Of a DNA stretch of 22,335 bases, positions 15,310 to 22,109 are shown piece by piece. The DNA is taken from positions 8,397-30,731 of the forward strand of contig DTVC01000019.1 in assembly GCA_012963775.1 (NCBI GenBank), written 5' to 3'. Each line of letters opens with the position of its first letter. Within the stretch, counting starts at the first letter, position 1. The DNA comes from Candidatus Pelagibacter sp. (lineage in GTDB: Bacteria > Pseudomonadota > Alphaproteobacteria > Pelagibacterales > Pelagibacteraceae). Under the pieces are notes generated by a model. It worked only from the letters and a program-made list of their open reading frames with translations. It had not been told where the DNA came from and did not search any database. The position numbers and the translations under genes were made by a program.

Positions 15310-15843
15310 CTATTTTTTCTTTTTAATGCTTTCTTTTTTCGGTTCTTCTTTTTTAGTTTCTGCTTTTTGAACTTCTTGTACTTTATTTTCAGTTACTGAA
15401 GTCTCTGCTGATTTTTCTTCGATTGTTTGAGCAACACTTTCTGTAACTTGTTCTGGTTTAACTTCAACATCAATACCAATTTTCTTCTTAATTTTTTCAG
15501 AAATTCTTGCAGATTTTCCAGTTCTATCTCTTAAATAGTATAATTTTGCTCTTCTTACTTTACCTGATCTAATCACTTTTATTGAATCCACTATTGGACT
15601 GTATAGAGCAAATGTTCTTTCAACGCCTTCACCGAATGATATTTTTCTTACAGTAAAAGATGAATTTAAATCTCTATTTTTTTTTGCGATACAGACTCCT
15701 TCAAAATATTGAATTCTATCTCTTTTTCCTTCTGTAATTTTAACTCCAACCTTAATAATATCTCCTGGAAAAAATTCAGGTAATTTCTTCTCGGCAGCTA
15801 TTTTCTTAACATTGGACTGATTAATTTCTTCGATTGTTTTCAT
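15310..15843 (-). CDS. rplS: 50S ribosomal protein L19 with long charged C-terminal tail
   Basis: L19 bridges the subunits at the 30S-50S interface. The core reads [20 protein letters not shown], then [10 protein letters not shown] and [17 protein letters not shown], ending in [21 protein letters not shown] start at the ATG at 15841-15843 ([11 protein letters not shown]), which matches the usual L19 start. An upstream in-frame TTG at 15856-15858 would add only MINLN and lies almost on the trmD stop. This gives 177 residues against roughly 115-130 in most bacteria. The extra C-terminal 60 or so residues are rich in Glu, Lys, Thr and Val (…[12 protein letters not shown]), look disordered, and resemble the tail on S16 in the same operon. 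Confidence 0.95.
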   Translation of the reverse strand: MKTIEEINQSNVKKIAAEKKLPEFFPGDIIKVGVKITEGKRDRIQYFEGVCIAKKNRDLNSSFTVRKISFGEGVERTFALYSPIVDSIKVIRSGKVRRAKLYYLRDRTGKSARISEKIKKKIGIDVEVKPEQVTESVAQTIEEKSAETSVTENKVQEVQKAETKKEEPKKESIKKKK

Positions 15844-15859
15844 GTTTAAGTTTATCAAT

Positions 15860-16546
15860 TTAATTCTTCTTATATTTTTGCCATAAATCTGGTCTTCGGT
15901 CGCGTGTTATAGCCTCAGATTTGGATAAACGCCAGTCTTTAATTTTAGCATGATCTCCAGATAAAAGTACCTCTGGTACACTTTTTTTCTCCCAAATTTG
16001 GGGTTTTGTATACTGAGGATATTCTAATAATCCATTTTCAAAACTTTCCTCAGAAATCGACTGATCATTTCCAAGGACTCCTGGAATTAATCTTAAAATA
16101 CTATCTAATACTATTAATGCAGCTGTTTCTCCTCCTGATAAAACATAATCGCCAATACTCAATTCTTCTATATTTCTTGTATCAATTACTCTTTGATCAA
16201 CTCCCTCAAAATGTCCACAAATTAGATTTATAGTTTTTTCTTTTGATAACTTTTTTGCAAGCTTTTGACTAAACAATTTACCTTTTGGAGTTAAATAATA
16301 TATTTTTTCGTTTGTTTTAACATTTTGATCTAAAGAATTTGCTAAAACATCCGGCTTGATTAGCATACCTGATCCTCCTCCAAATGGAGTATCATCTACA
16401 GTTTTGTGCTTATCTGATGAATAATCCCTTATATTTACAACTTTTAAGTTCCAGATATTGTTTGATAAAGCTTTACCATATAAACCTTTGTTCAAAGGCC
16501 CAGGAAACAATTCTGGATAAAGTGTAAATATTTGAGCCTGCAGCAT
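15860..16546 (-). CDS. trmD: tRNA (guanine-37-N1)-methyltransferase
   Basis: A 228-residue SPOUT methyltransferase that makes m1G37 in tRNAs reading CNN and some GNN codons, preventing +1 frameshifting. Trefoil-knot AdoMet-binding segments are present: [12 protein letters not shown] (83-94), [13 protein letters not shown] (108-120) and the knot loop [19 protein letters not shown] (126-144). The active-site region [13 protein letters not shown] (173-185) and [17 protein letters not shown] (190-206) are intact. The start lies 2 bp after the rpsP stop, whereas in most proteobacteria rimM stands between them. No separate ribosome site beyond purines inside the end of rpsP. Confidence 0.97.
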   Translation of the reverse strand: MLQAQIFTLYPELFPGPLNKGLYGKALSNNIWNLKVVNIRDYSSDKHKTVDDTPFGGGSGMLIKPDVLANSLDQNVKTNEKIYYLTPKGKLFSQKLAKKLSKEKTINLICGHFEGVDQRVIDTRNIEELSIGDYVLSGGETAALIVLDSILRLIPGVLGNDQSISEESFENGLLEYPQYTKPQIWEKKSVPEVLLSGDHAKIKDWRLSKSEAITRDRRPDLWQKYKKN

Positions 16547-16548
16547 GA

Positions 16549-16986
16549 TTATTTTTTCTCTTTTCCTTGATTAGTTTCTGCTTTTTTCTCTTCTACTTTT
16601 GGTGTTTTAGCTTCTTTTGCTTTTGTAGCTTCTGCTTTTTTCTCCTCTGCTTTTGGTTCCTTAGATTTATCTGCTTCATTTTTTTTTCTATCTTTTTTAG
16701 GAATAGCTTTCTGAGGATTATTTCCACTCGCTGGCATAGGAATTAATTGGTTTTCACCCAAAATTCTAGCTACTCTTATGGTGGGTCTAGCGCCTTGGCT
16801 CAGCCAATATTTTATCCGATCTGACTCGAGCCCAACTCTTTCCTTTTTTTCTTTTGGTAGTAGAGGATTAAAAAATCCTAGTTTCTCAATAAATCTTCCA
16901 TCTCTTGCAAACCTACTGTCTGCCACTACAATTTTATACACAGGTCTTTTTTTTGTTCCACCCCTAGATAATCTTAGTTTTAACAT
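16549..16986 (-). CDS. rpsP: 30S ribosomal protein S16 with Lys/Ala/Glu-rich C-terminal extension
   Basis: S16 is an early-binding 30S assembly protein. Residues 1-80 are canonical: [38 protein letters not shown] and [15 protein letters not shown]. The product is 145 residues against about 80-90 in the minimal form; the last 60 or so are a low-complexity Lys/Glu/Ala tail with an internal repeat (EEKKAE twice). Start ATG has the best ribosome site of the operon, AGGAGA at 16991-16996, in the 13-bp gap after ffh, consistent with high expression. Extended S16 tails are known in alphaproteobacteria; this one is lysine-rich and probably disordered. Confidence 0.96.
   Translation of the reverse strand: MLKLRLSRGGTKKRPVYKIVVADSRFARDGRFIEKLGFFNPLLPKEKKERVGLESDRIKYWLSQGARPTIRVARILGENQLIPMPASGNNPQKAIPKKDRKKNEADKSKEPKAEEKKAEATKAKEAKTPKVEEKKAETNQGKEKK
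16576..16656. repeat. Imperfect 27-bp tandem duplication inside the rpsP tail
   Basis: The stretches at 16576-16602 and 16630-16656 are identical except for two substitutions and lie 54 bp (18 codons) apart, in frame. They encode the repeated KVEEKKAE / KAEEKKAE units of the S16 tail. The tail therefore appears to have grown by in-frame duplication. Confidence 0.75.
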
Positions 16987-16990
16987 TTTG

Positions 16991-16996
16991 TCTCCT
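16991..16996 (-). promoter_or_regulatory. Strong Shine-Dalgarno of rpsP (AGGAGA)
   Basis: The site lies 4 nt before the rpsP ATG, within the 13-bp ffh-rpsP gap. It stands out because most genes in this window have no recognisable ribosome site. Confidence 0.7.
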
Positions 16997-16999
16997 TTT

Positions 17000-18358
17000 T
17001 TATTTTAATTGATTAAAAAGCTCTGGAGGTATTCCTTTGTCAGTCATACCTTTCACGTTGCCTTTTGACATCTTCTTCATCATTTCAGACATCATTTTAA
17101 ATTGCTTTAACAATTTATTGATAGTGGCTACATCTGTACCAGAGCCATTAGCAATTCTTTTTCTTCTGGAACCATCAATTATTTTTGGGTTCTCTCTTTC
17201 TTTTTTTGTCATAGATAAAATTATAGATTCATTTTGCGTTATTATTTTTTCATCCACTCCAGCTTGATCCATTTGTGATTTTATTTTCGAAACTCCAGGC
17301 AAGAAAGACATAACTCCTTCTACACCACCCATTTTTTTCATTTGTCTCAATTGAGTTAAATAATCCTCCATTGAAAAGTTTCCTTTTTTTAAATTTTCTT
17401 CTGTTTTTTTTATATTTTCTTCACTAATGTTTTGAGCTGCTTTTTCTACTAAAGAAACAATATCTCCCATACCAAGAATTCTGTTTGCAATTCTATCGGG
17501 GTGAAAAACTTCTAAATTATCTATTTTTTCTCCAATTCCTAAGAATTTAATTGGAACCTTTGAAACATATTTCATGCTTACTGCAGCTCCACCTCTGGCA
17601 TCACCATCTGCCCTAGTTAAAATTATTCCTGTAAGATTAATTGTGTTTTTAAACTCTTTTGCAACCTCCGCTGCTACTTGACCTGTTAAAGAATCTGCAA
17701 CTAAAAAATTTTCAGTAGGATTAATAATGCTTTCAATTTGTTTGATTTCGCTCATCATTTGAAGATCGATTTGAGTTCGGCCAGCAGTATCGAATAAAAT
17801 AATATCTGCTCCATTAAGATTAGCTGCACTTATTGCTCTTTTACAGATGTCGGATGGAAGTTGTCCATCAATTACTGGTAATGTGAGAATATTGTTTTGT
17901 TCACCTAAAAACTTTAATTGTTCTTGTGCAGCTGGCCTATAAACGTCTAGGCTAACCATCATTATTTTCTTTTTTTTATTTTTTTCTAAATATTTTGCTA
18001 TTTTTGCAGTCGTAGTAGTTTTTCCTGATCCCTGTAAACCAACTAACATCATTGAGACAGGAGGAACTGCATTTAAATTGACATCATAACTAGTATCTCC
18101 AAGAAGATTTACAAGCTCATCATAAACAATTTTAACCATCATCTGGCCTGGTGATGTTGATCTAATTATTTCTTCACCTAAAGCTTTAGGTTTTAGTTTT
18201 TCAATAAATTCTTTTACAACAGGCAAAGATACATCAGCCTCTAATAGAGCCTGCCTTATATTTCTTAAACCCTTATCTACCTGTTTTTCATCAAGAGATG
18301 GTGCTTTTTTTAAAGAAGAAAAAATTTCTTCAAATTTATTTGTCAAATTTTCAAACAT
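17000..18358 (-). CDS. ffh: Signal recognition particle protein Ffh (SRP54)
   Basis: A 452-residue GTPase that, with SRP RNA, targets signal sequences of membrane proteins to FtsY. N domain about 1-90 ([18 protein letters not shown] start), G domain with G1 [13 protein letters not shown] (107-119), [11 protein letters not shown] (138-148), G3 DTAGR (190-194) and [10 protein letters not shown] (248-257), then the methionine-rich M domain ending in the RNA-binding stretch [13 protein letters not shown] and [12 protein letters not shown] start at the ATG at 18356-18358; an upstream in-frame start would add only eight residues (MRLLLDEI) and lies within the structured leader. First gene of the long minus-strand cluster. 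The SRP RNA gene itself is not in the window. Confidence 0.97.
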   Translation of the reverse strand: MFENLTNKFEEIFSSLKKAPSLDEKQVDKGLRNIRQALLEADVSLPVVKEFIEKLKPKALGEEIIRSTSPGQMMVKIVYDELVNLLGDTSYDVNLNAVPPVSMMLVGLQGSGKTTTTAKIAKYLEKNKKKKIMMVSLDVYRPAAQEQLKFLGEQNNILTLPVIDGQLPSDICKRAISAANLNGADIILFDTAGRTQIDLQMMSEIKQIESIINPTENFLVADSLTGQVAAEVAKEFKNTINLTGIILTRADGDARGGAAVSMKYVSKVPIKFLGIGEKIDNLEVFHPDRIANRILGMGDIVSLVEKAAQNISEENIKKTEENLKKGNFSMEDYLTQLRQMKKMGGVEGVMSFLPGVSKIKSQMDQAGVDEKIITQNESIILSMTKKERENPKIIDGSRRKRIANGSGTDVATINKLLKQFKMMSEMMKKMSKGNVKGMTDKGIPPELFNQLK

Positions 18359-18434
18359 AATTTCGTCCAGCAGCAACCGCACTAGTGGGCGAACCCTCGC
18401 TGACTAGTGTCGATCTCTTTGTTTCCAAAGACAT
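18351..18434 (-). CDS. Possible 27-codon leader ORF overlapping the ffh start
   Basis: Within the ffh leader, ATG at 18432-18434 opens a 27-codon frame: MSLETKRSTLVSEGSPTSAV followed by AAGRNYV. Its TGA at 18351-18353 lies 5 bp inside ffh, so the two frames overlap by 8 bp. Such an overlap permits termination-reinitiation coupling. The frame reads through hairpin 2, so its translation would open that hairpin. There is no Shine-Dalgarno, and short frames arise by chance, so I treat it as a candidate only. Confidence 0.25.
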   Translation of the reverse strand: MSLETKRSTLVSEGSPTSAVAAGRNYV

Positions 18435-18464
18435 CGCAAATTGCTGATTTTGCGGAAACGAGAA
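18359..18464 (-). ncRNA. Structured 5' leader of ffh (two hairpins)
   Basis: The DNA between the shared promoter and the ffh ATG is far richer in G+C than its surroundings and folds into two hairpins. Hairpin 1 (18421-18459): an outer stem pairs GTTTC with GAAAC, an inner stem pairs CGCAAA with TTTGCG, and the loop has 8 nt. Hairpin 2 (18380-18409): CACTAGT pairs with ACTAGTG, continues as GGG with CCC, and closes with UUCG on the minus strand, with a 6-nt bulge on one side. The leader would begin just 5' of hairpin 1. It does not look like 4.5S/SRP RNA or tmRNA. It may be a cis-regulatory element for ffh or a small RNA processed from the leader. Confidence 0.55.
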
Positions 18465-18467
18465 CAA

Positions 18468-18493
18468 ATTATAATAGAGGTTCAAAAAGTCAA
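18468..18493. promoter_or_regulatory. Divergent promoter region for ffh and dapF
   Basis: ATTATAAT (18468-18475) is self-complementary, so it offers a TATAAT -10 on both strands: plus 18470-18475 toward dapF and minus 18473-18468 toward ffh. On the minus strand TTGACT (18493-18488) is a good -35, though spaced only 14 bp from TATAAT; TAATTT at 16 bp is an alternative -10. The plus-strand -35 is poor. Confidence 0.45.
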
Positions 18494-18516
18494 TAAATAA
18501 GTTAAGTATTAATTAT

Positions 18517-19341
18517 ATGGAATTCAAAGCTTATAAAATGGACGGTCTTGGTAATGATTTTGTAATCATTGATCAAAGAATAGAAAATATTCAATTATCA
18601 AAAGATCAAATAGTCAAAATATGTGATCGAAATTTCATTGGATGTGATCAACTAATATTTATTAAAAAGAATGATAAACTTGATGCAAACTTAGAGTTTT
18701 ACAATTCTGATGGTAGTTTTTCTGGAGCTTGTGGAAATGGAACAAGATGTGTGGCCTATTTACTTTCAAAAGAAAAAAATAAAAGTTCGATCGATGTTCA
18801 AACATCATCTGGAATACTAAATTCTAAAATATTAAAAGATAAATTAGTTGAAACAGAAATTGGTATGCCAAAAACAAAATGGAATGAAATACCTTTGAAT
18901 AAAGAATTGAATACTAAAAACCTTAATTTTAAAATTTTAGATAAAAAAAATAATGAATTTATTGGTGGTATAGCAATTAATGTTGGTAATCCTCATATAA
19001 TTTTCTTTGTAAAAAATATTGATGATTTTGATTTAAAGAAAATTGGACCTGAAATAGAAAATAATAATCTTTTTCCTGAAAAATGTAACGTAACTCTTGC
19101 CAACGTAATTAATGAAAATTTAATTAGAATAAAAGTTTGGGAAAGGGGGGCTGGACTAACTAAAGCTTGCGGAACTGCTGCATGTGCAGCTGCGTATGCG
19201 GGTAAAATAAATGGACTAGTAAAATCTAAAACCGATATAGAATTTGAATTAGGCAAGCTTTCAATTTTTATTGATGATAAAGATAGTATCCATATGAAAG
19301 GACTAGTTTCGGATATAAAAAATTTAGAAATAAAAATTTAA
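18517..19341 (+). CDS. dapF: Diaminopimelate epimerase
   Basis: A 274-residue PLP-independent epimerase converting LL- to meso-diaminopimelate for lysine and peptidoglycan. N-terminal KMDGLGNDFVIID (7-19). The two catalytic cysteines are Cys72 (SGACGNGTRC) and Cys218 (TKACGTAACAA), in the two pseudosymmetric domains. NVGNPHIIFFV (155-165) and VWERGAGLT (207-215) are standard substrate-binding blocks. Length is normal. The stop overlaps the ftsY start (TAATG). In many alphaproteobacteria a MiaB-like methylthiotransferase gene lies between dapF and ftsY; here it is absent. No Shine-Dalgarno is visible before the ATG. Confidence 0.97.
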   Translation: MEFKAYKMDGLGNDFVIIDQRIENIQLSKDQIVKICDRNFIGCDQLIFIKKNDKLDANLEFYNSDGSFSGACGNGTRCVAYLLSKEKNKSSIDVQTSSGILNSKILKDKLVETEIGMPKTKWNEIPLNKELNTKNLNFKILDKKNNEFIGGIAINVGNPHIIFFVKNIDDFDLKKIGPEIENNNLFPEKCNVTLANVINENLIRIKVWERGAGLTKACGTAACAAAYAGKINGLVKSKTDIEFELGKLSIFIDDKDSIHMKGLVSDIKNLEIKI

Positions 19342-20258
19342 TGGGAATATTTGAAAAATTTAAATTAGGTTTCAAGAAAAGTGCATCTACGTTTGCTTCT
19401 GGTCTAAAGGACATCATTGTTAAAAAAGAAATTGATGATGAAACTTTAAATAAAATTGAAGATTATCTAATTCAGTCTGATGTTGGTACTGGTGCTGCAT
19501 CAGAAATTAAAGATGTTATTGCACAGGAGAAAATTGATCCTAAAAAAAATATTATGGATGAAGTAAATACAATTCTTAAAAATTATATTATTACTGTAAT
19601 GAAACCTTTGGAAAATGAAAATTTTTTTAAAAATAGGAATGAATTGAGCGCAATACTTATTTCTGGAGTTAATGGTGTTGGTAAAACAACAACCATCGGT
19701 AAATTAGGTAAAATTCTAAAATCTAATGGAAGTAAAGTTGTGTTTTCCGCATGTGATACCTTTAGAGCGGCCGCTATCGAACAATTAGAAAATTGGGCTA
19801 AAAAAATAGATGTTATGATAATTAAATCTAATCAGAAATCTGATCCGGCTTCAGTTGCTTATAAAGCTATAGAGTATGCTATAACAAATAAATTTAACTA
19901 TGTATTAATTGATACGGCCGGCAGGTTACAAAATAAGAAAAACTTAATGGACGAATATAGAAAGATTGCAAATGTAACAAAAAAAATTGACCCAAACGCA
20001 CCTCATGAAGTTATATTGGTTCTAGATGCAACATCAGGTCAAAATATAATTAACCAAGTAGAAGAGTTTAATAAAATTATTCCTATTACAGGTTTAATAA
20101 TGACAAAGTTAGATGGAACAGCTAAAGGCGGAATCCTTATTGCTTTAGCTAAAAAATATAAATTACCAATAATTGCGTTAGGACTTGGTGAAAAAGAAGA
20201 CGATTTACAAATATTTAATGCAGAAAAATTTGCTAATGCATTTATCCAATCTAATTAA
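19341..20258 (+). CDS. ftsY: Signal recognition particle receptor FtsY
   Basis: A 305-residue SRP receptor GTPase that docks Ffh-ribosome complexes at the SecYEG membrane site. It has only the NG domains: N domain about 1-95 (MGIFEKFKLGFKKSASTFAS, an amphipathic membrane-binding start), G1 ISGVNGVGKTTTIGKLG (107-123), CDTFRAAAIEQL (138-149), G3 DTAGRL (191-196), G4 TKLDGTAKGG (255-264) and GLGEKEDDLQIF near the C-terminus. The long acidic A domain of enterobacterial FtsY is missing, as in other compact FtsY proteins. Translationally coupled to dapF. Its last 8 bp overlap the convergent gene that follows. Confidence 0.97.
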   Translation: MGIFEKFKLGFKKSASTFASGLKDIIVKKEIDDETLNKIEDYLIQSDVGTGAASEIKDVIAQEKIDPKKNIMDEVNTILKNYIITVMKPLENENFFKNRNELSAILISGVNGVGKTTTIGKLGKILKSNGSKVVFSACDTFRAAAIEQLENWAKKIDVMIIKSNQKSDPASVAYKAIEYAITNKFNYVLIDTAGRLQNKKNLMDEYRKIANVTKKIDPNAPHEVILVLDATSGQNIINQVEEFNKIIPITGLIMTKLDGTAKGGILIALAKKYKLPIIALGLGEKEDDLQIFNAEKFANAFIQSN

Positions 20259-20265
20259 TTAGATT
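20248..20265. terminator. Perfect 18-bp palindrome spanning the convergent ftsY / hypothetical stop codons
   Basis: AATCTAATTAATTAGATT is fully self-complementary and contains both stop codons: the ftsY TAA (20256-20258) and the minus-strand TAG (20251-20253). As RNA it would form an AT-only hairpin with a minimal loop on either transcript. A weak bidirectional terminator is plausible; no U run follows on either side. Confidence 0.3.
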
Positions 20266-20799
20266 ATTCGAAATCAATGGCTTAATATAAGAACAATTAT
20301 AATTTTCATTCAAATCAAAATATCCACACTTTTTTGCTATCGAAGAAATTATAAAATCTAATTTTCCGTTATTGTCATAAAGTTGAAGATTTTTTTTTGA
20401 GATATTAAATTTTAGATTTTTGTTTACGTTTTTAATAGCACTTATCATTATCAGAGTATTATTGTCTTTTAACAAATAATAAGCAAAATCCTCTGGAAAA
20501 ACAGGAAAGTCATAATGTTTTAATATTCTTTTTGCTTTTGAGGGAAACCAATCATAAGAAATCAAAGGTGAATCAACCTTTGTTTTGTGGTCATAAATAT
20601 AAAGATCTTGAGGATAGTCATTTATATAATTAAAATCTTCTCCTCTTGCTAAAATAGCCTTTTTTCTTGTTTTAAAATATAAAGTAAAACTTTTATTATA
20701 AGACTCCATTTTTCCTATAAAAAATATATCATCAATATCTTTTGAAAAGCTTGTTTTTGTCAAAAATAATAACAAGGCTATAGCAAAGAATAATCTCAT
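20251..20799 (-). CDS. Exported protein of unknown function
   Basis: I do not recognise this 182-residue protein. Residues 1-19 (MRLFFAIALLLFLTKTSFS) form a compact signal peptide with likely cleavage before KD, so the product is probably periplasmic. The mature part alternates beta-prone segments (DDIFFIGKMESYNKSFTLYF, QDLYIYD, NTLIMISAIKN, DFIISSIAKK) with many aromatic residues and suggests a small beta-rich domain. Two cysteines, Cys158 and Cys169 in KKCGYFDLNENYNCSY, could form a disulphide. There is no lipobox and no membrane span after the signal. It is convergent with ftsY, overlapping by 8 bp, and divergent from the MFS gene across a 71-bp A/T-rich gap. Likely a lineage-specific SAR11 gene. 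Confidence 0.72.
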   Translation of the reverse strand: MRLFFAIALLLFLTKTSFSKDIDDIFFIGKMESYNKSFTLYFKTRKKAILARGEDFNYINDYPQDLYIYDHKTKVDSPLISYDWFPSKAKRILKHYDFPVFPEDFAYYLLKDNNTLIMISAIKNVNKNLKFNISKKNLQLYDNNGKLDFIISSIAKKCGYFDLNENYNCSYIKPLISNNLIN

Positions 20800-20870
20800 A
20801 AAGCTATAATTTAAAAAAATTTTGTAAATAATTTGTTTAAATTATGTATAAAATATGATTATAAAATTTA

Positions 20871-22097
20871 ATGAAAAAAGTTTTTAATTTTGCTCTTTAT
20901 GATTTTGCAAATTCTGCTTTTACAACAATTATAATTACTTTTATTTTTGCAACATATTTTGCAAAACAAATAGCTCCTAATCCTATTTTAGGACAATCTT
21001 ACTGGGGGTGGGCTATTGGAATTACAGGAATATTAGTTGCTTTAATTGGGCCACTATTAGGGAGTTTTGCTGACAAAAAAAATTGTACAGGATTATTTAT
21101 TAAATTATTTACAATAATTTGTATTATTTTAACGTCATTTTTATGGTTTTCAAAACCATCAGAAAAATACCTGTTTTATACATTAATAATCGTTGGTCTG
21201 GCGAATTTTTTTTATGAATTAAGCATAATTTTTTATAATTCAATTTTAAAAAAAATTTCAAGTTCCAAAAATTTAGGAAAATCTTCAGGTTTTGGATTCG
21301 CTTTAGGATATATAGGTGGGATATTAATTTTAATTGTTTGTATAAAAATTTTTATAGATAACGATACTTTACCATTTGGACTTACAAAAGAAAATTCTGA
21401 AAATATAAGAGCAACATCAATAGTAGTTGCTTTGTGGTACCTAATTTTTTCAATACCTTTTTTATTTTCTTTAAAAAAAGAAATTAAAAATAAAATAGAC
21501 AGATCGTCAAATAGTATAAAAAAAATCAAAAATTTAATTTGGAATAAAGGATTAAATAACCTTGGAAAATTTTTAATAGCAAGAATGCTTTATGCGGATG
21601 GATTAAATGCAATAATAATTATGGGTGGAATATTTGCTGTAGGAGTATTTAATCTAGAAATTAAAGATTTATTAATATTGTCAGTATTGATGAATATCAC
21701 AGCTTTTATAGGAGCAATAGTAGGTGGTTATGCAAATGACAAGTTTACTTCAAAATCTGTAATTATTTTATCTTTAGTAGGTTTGATTGTTTCTTCGGCA
21801 ATAATTCTTTTTATTAAAGCAAAAATATTTTTTTTAATTTTTGCATCAATAAATGGTCTTTTTATTGGACCAATTCAATCTGCGAGTAGAGTATTTATTA
21901 CAAAATCAATAGACAAAAACAACCAAGCGTCCGGTTTTGGATTATTTGCCTTATCGGGAAAATTAACTTCTTTTATTGGTCCACTACTAGTTAGTACGGT
22001 TACTTTTATTTCAAATAGTCAAAGAATTGGTTTTTCTTCTGCAATATTTCTTCTTTTGTTAGGATTAATAATTCTAATTAATGTTAGAAAAATTTAA
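20871..22097 (+). CDS. MFS transporter, UMF1/Atg22-like family
   Basis: A 408-residue, 12-span inner-membrane protein. The N-terminal signature FALYDFANSAFTTIIITFIF corresponds to the YDWANSAF motif of the UMF1 family, related to the yeast vacuolar amino-acid effluxer Atg22. GPLLGSFADKK (60-70) matches the MFS loop 2-3 motif, with its counterpart GGYANDKFTSKS in the second half. GPIQSASRVFITK and the closing GLFALSGKLTSFIGPLL are also typical. Function in bacteria is largely unproven; export of amino acids or other small solutes is the usual guess. The start is preceded by TATAAAA-rich sequence without a Shine-Dalgarno. Its end overlaps the convergent hydrolase by 4 bp. Confidence 0.85.
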   Translation: MKKVFNFALYDFANSAFTTIIITFIFATYFAKQIAPNPILGQSYWGWAIGITGILVALIGPLLGSFADKKNCTGLFIKLFTIICIILTSFLWFSKPSEKYLFYTLIIVGLANFFYELSIIFYNSILKKISSSKNLGKSSGFGFALGYIGGILILIVCIKIFIDNDTLPFGLTKENSENIRATSIVVALWYLIFSIPFLFSLKKEIKNKIDRSSNSIKKIKNLIWNKGLNNLGKFLIARMLYADGLNAIIIMGGIFAVGVFNLEIKDLLILSVLMNITAFIGAIVGGYANDKFTSKSVIILSLVGLIVSSAIILFIKAKIFFLIFASINGLFIGPIQSASRVFITKSIDKNNQASGFGLFALSGKLTSFIGPLLVSTVTFISNSQRIGFSSAIFLLLLGLIILINVRKI

Positions 22098-22109
22098 TTT
22101 AAATTTTTT
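22088..22109. terminator. AT inverted repeat at the MFS/hydrolase convergence
   Basis: AAAAATTTAA and TTAAATTTTT form perfect 10-bp arms with a 1-nt spacer, ending in a T6 run on the plus strand and flanked by A/T on the minus strand. It overlaps the MFS stop codon. It could terminate transcription from both sides, but the stem is all A-T, so confidence is low. Confidence 0.3.

Noticed and set aside
15844..15858. TTG start giving L19 five extra residues
   Set aside because: The downstream ATG gives the normal L19 N-terminus, and the TTG lies almost on the trmD stop with no ribosome site.
18359..18382. Upstream start adding MRLLLDEI to Ffh
   Set aside because: Ffh normally begins at MFENL; the added residues come from the structured leader.
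18359..18464. SRP (4.5S) RNA or tmRNA in the ffh leader
   Set aside because: The conserved SRP helix-8 core (GGAA tetraloop with its AGCAG side) is absent, and no tRNA-like acceptor or T arm with CCA is present.
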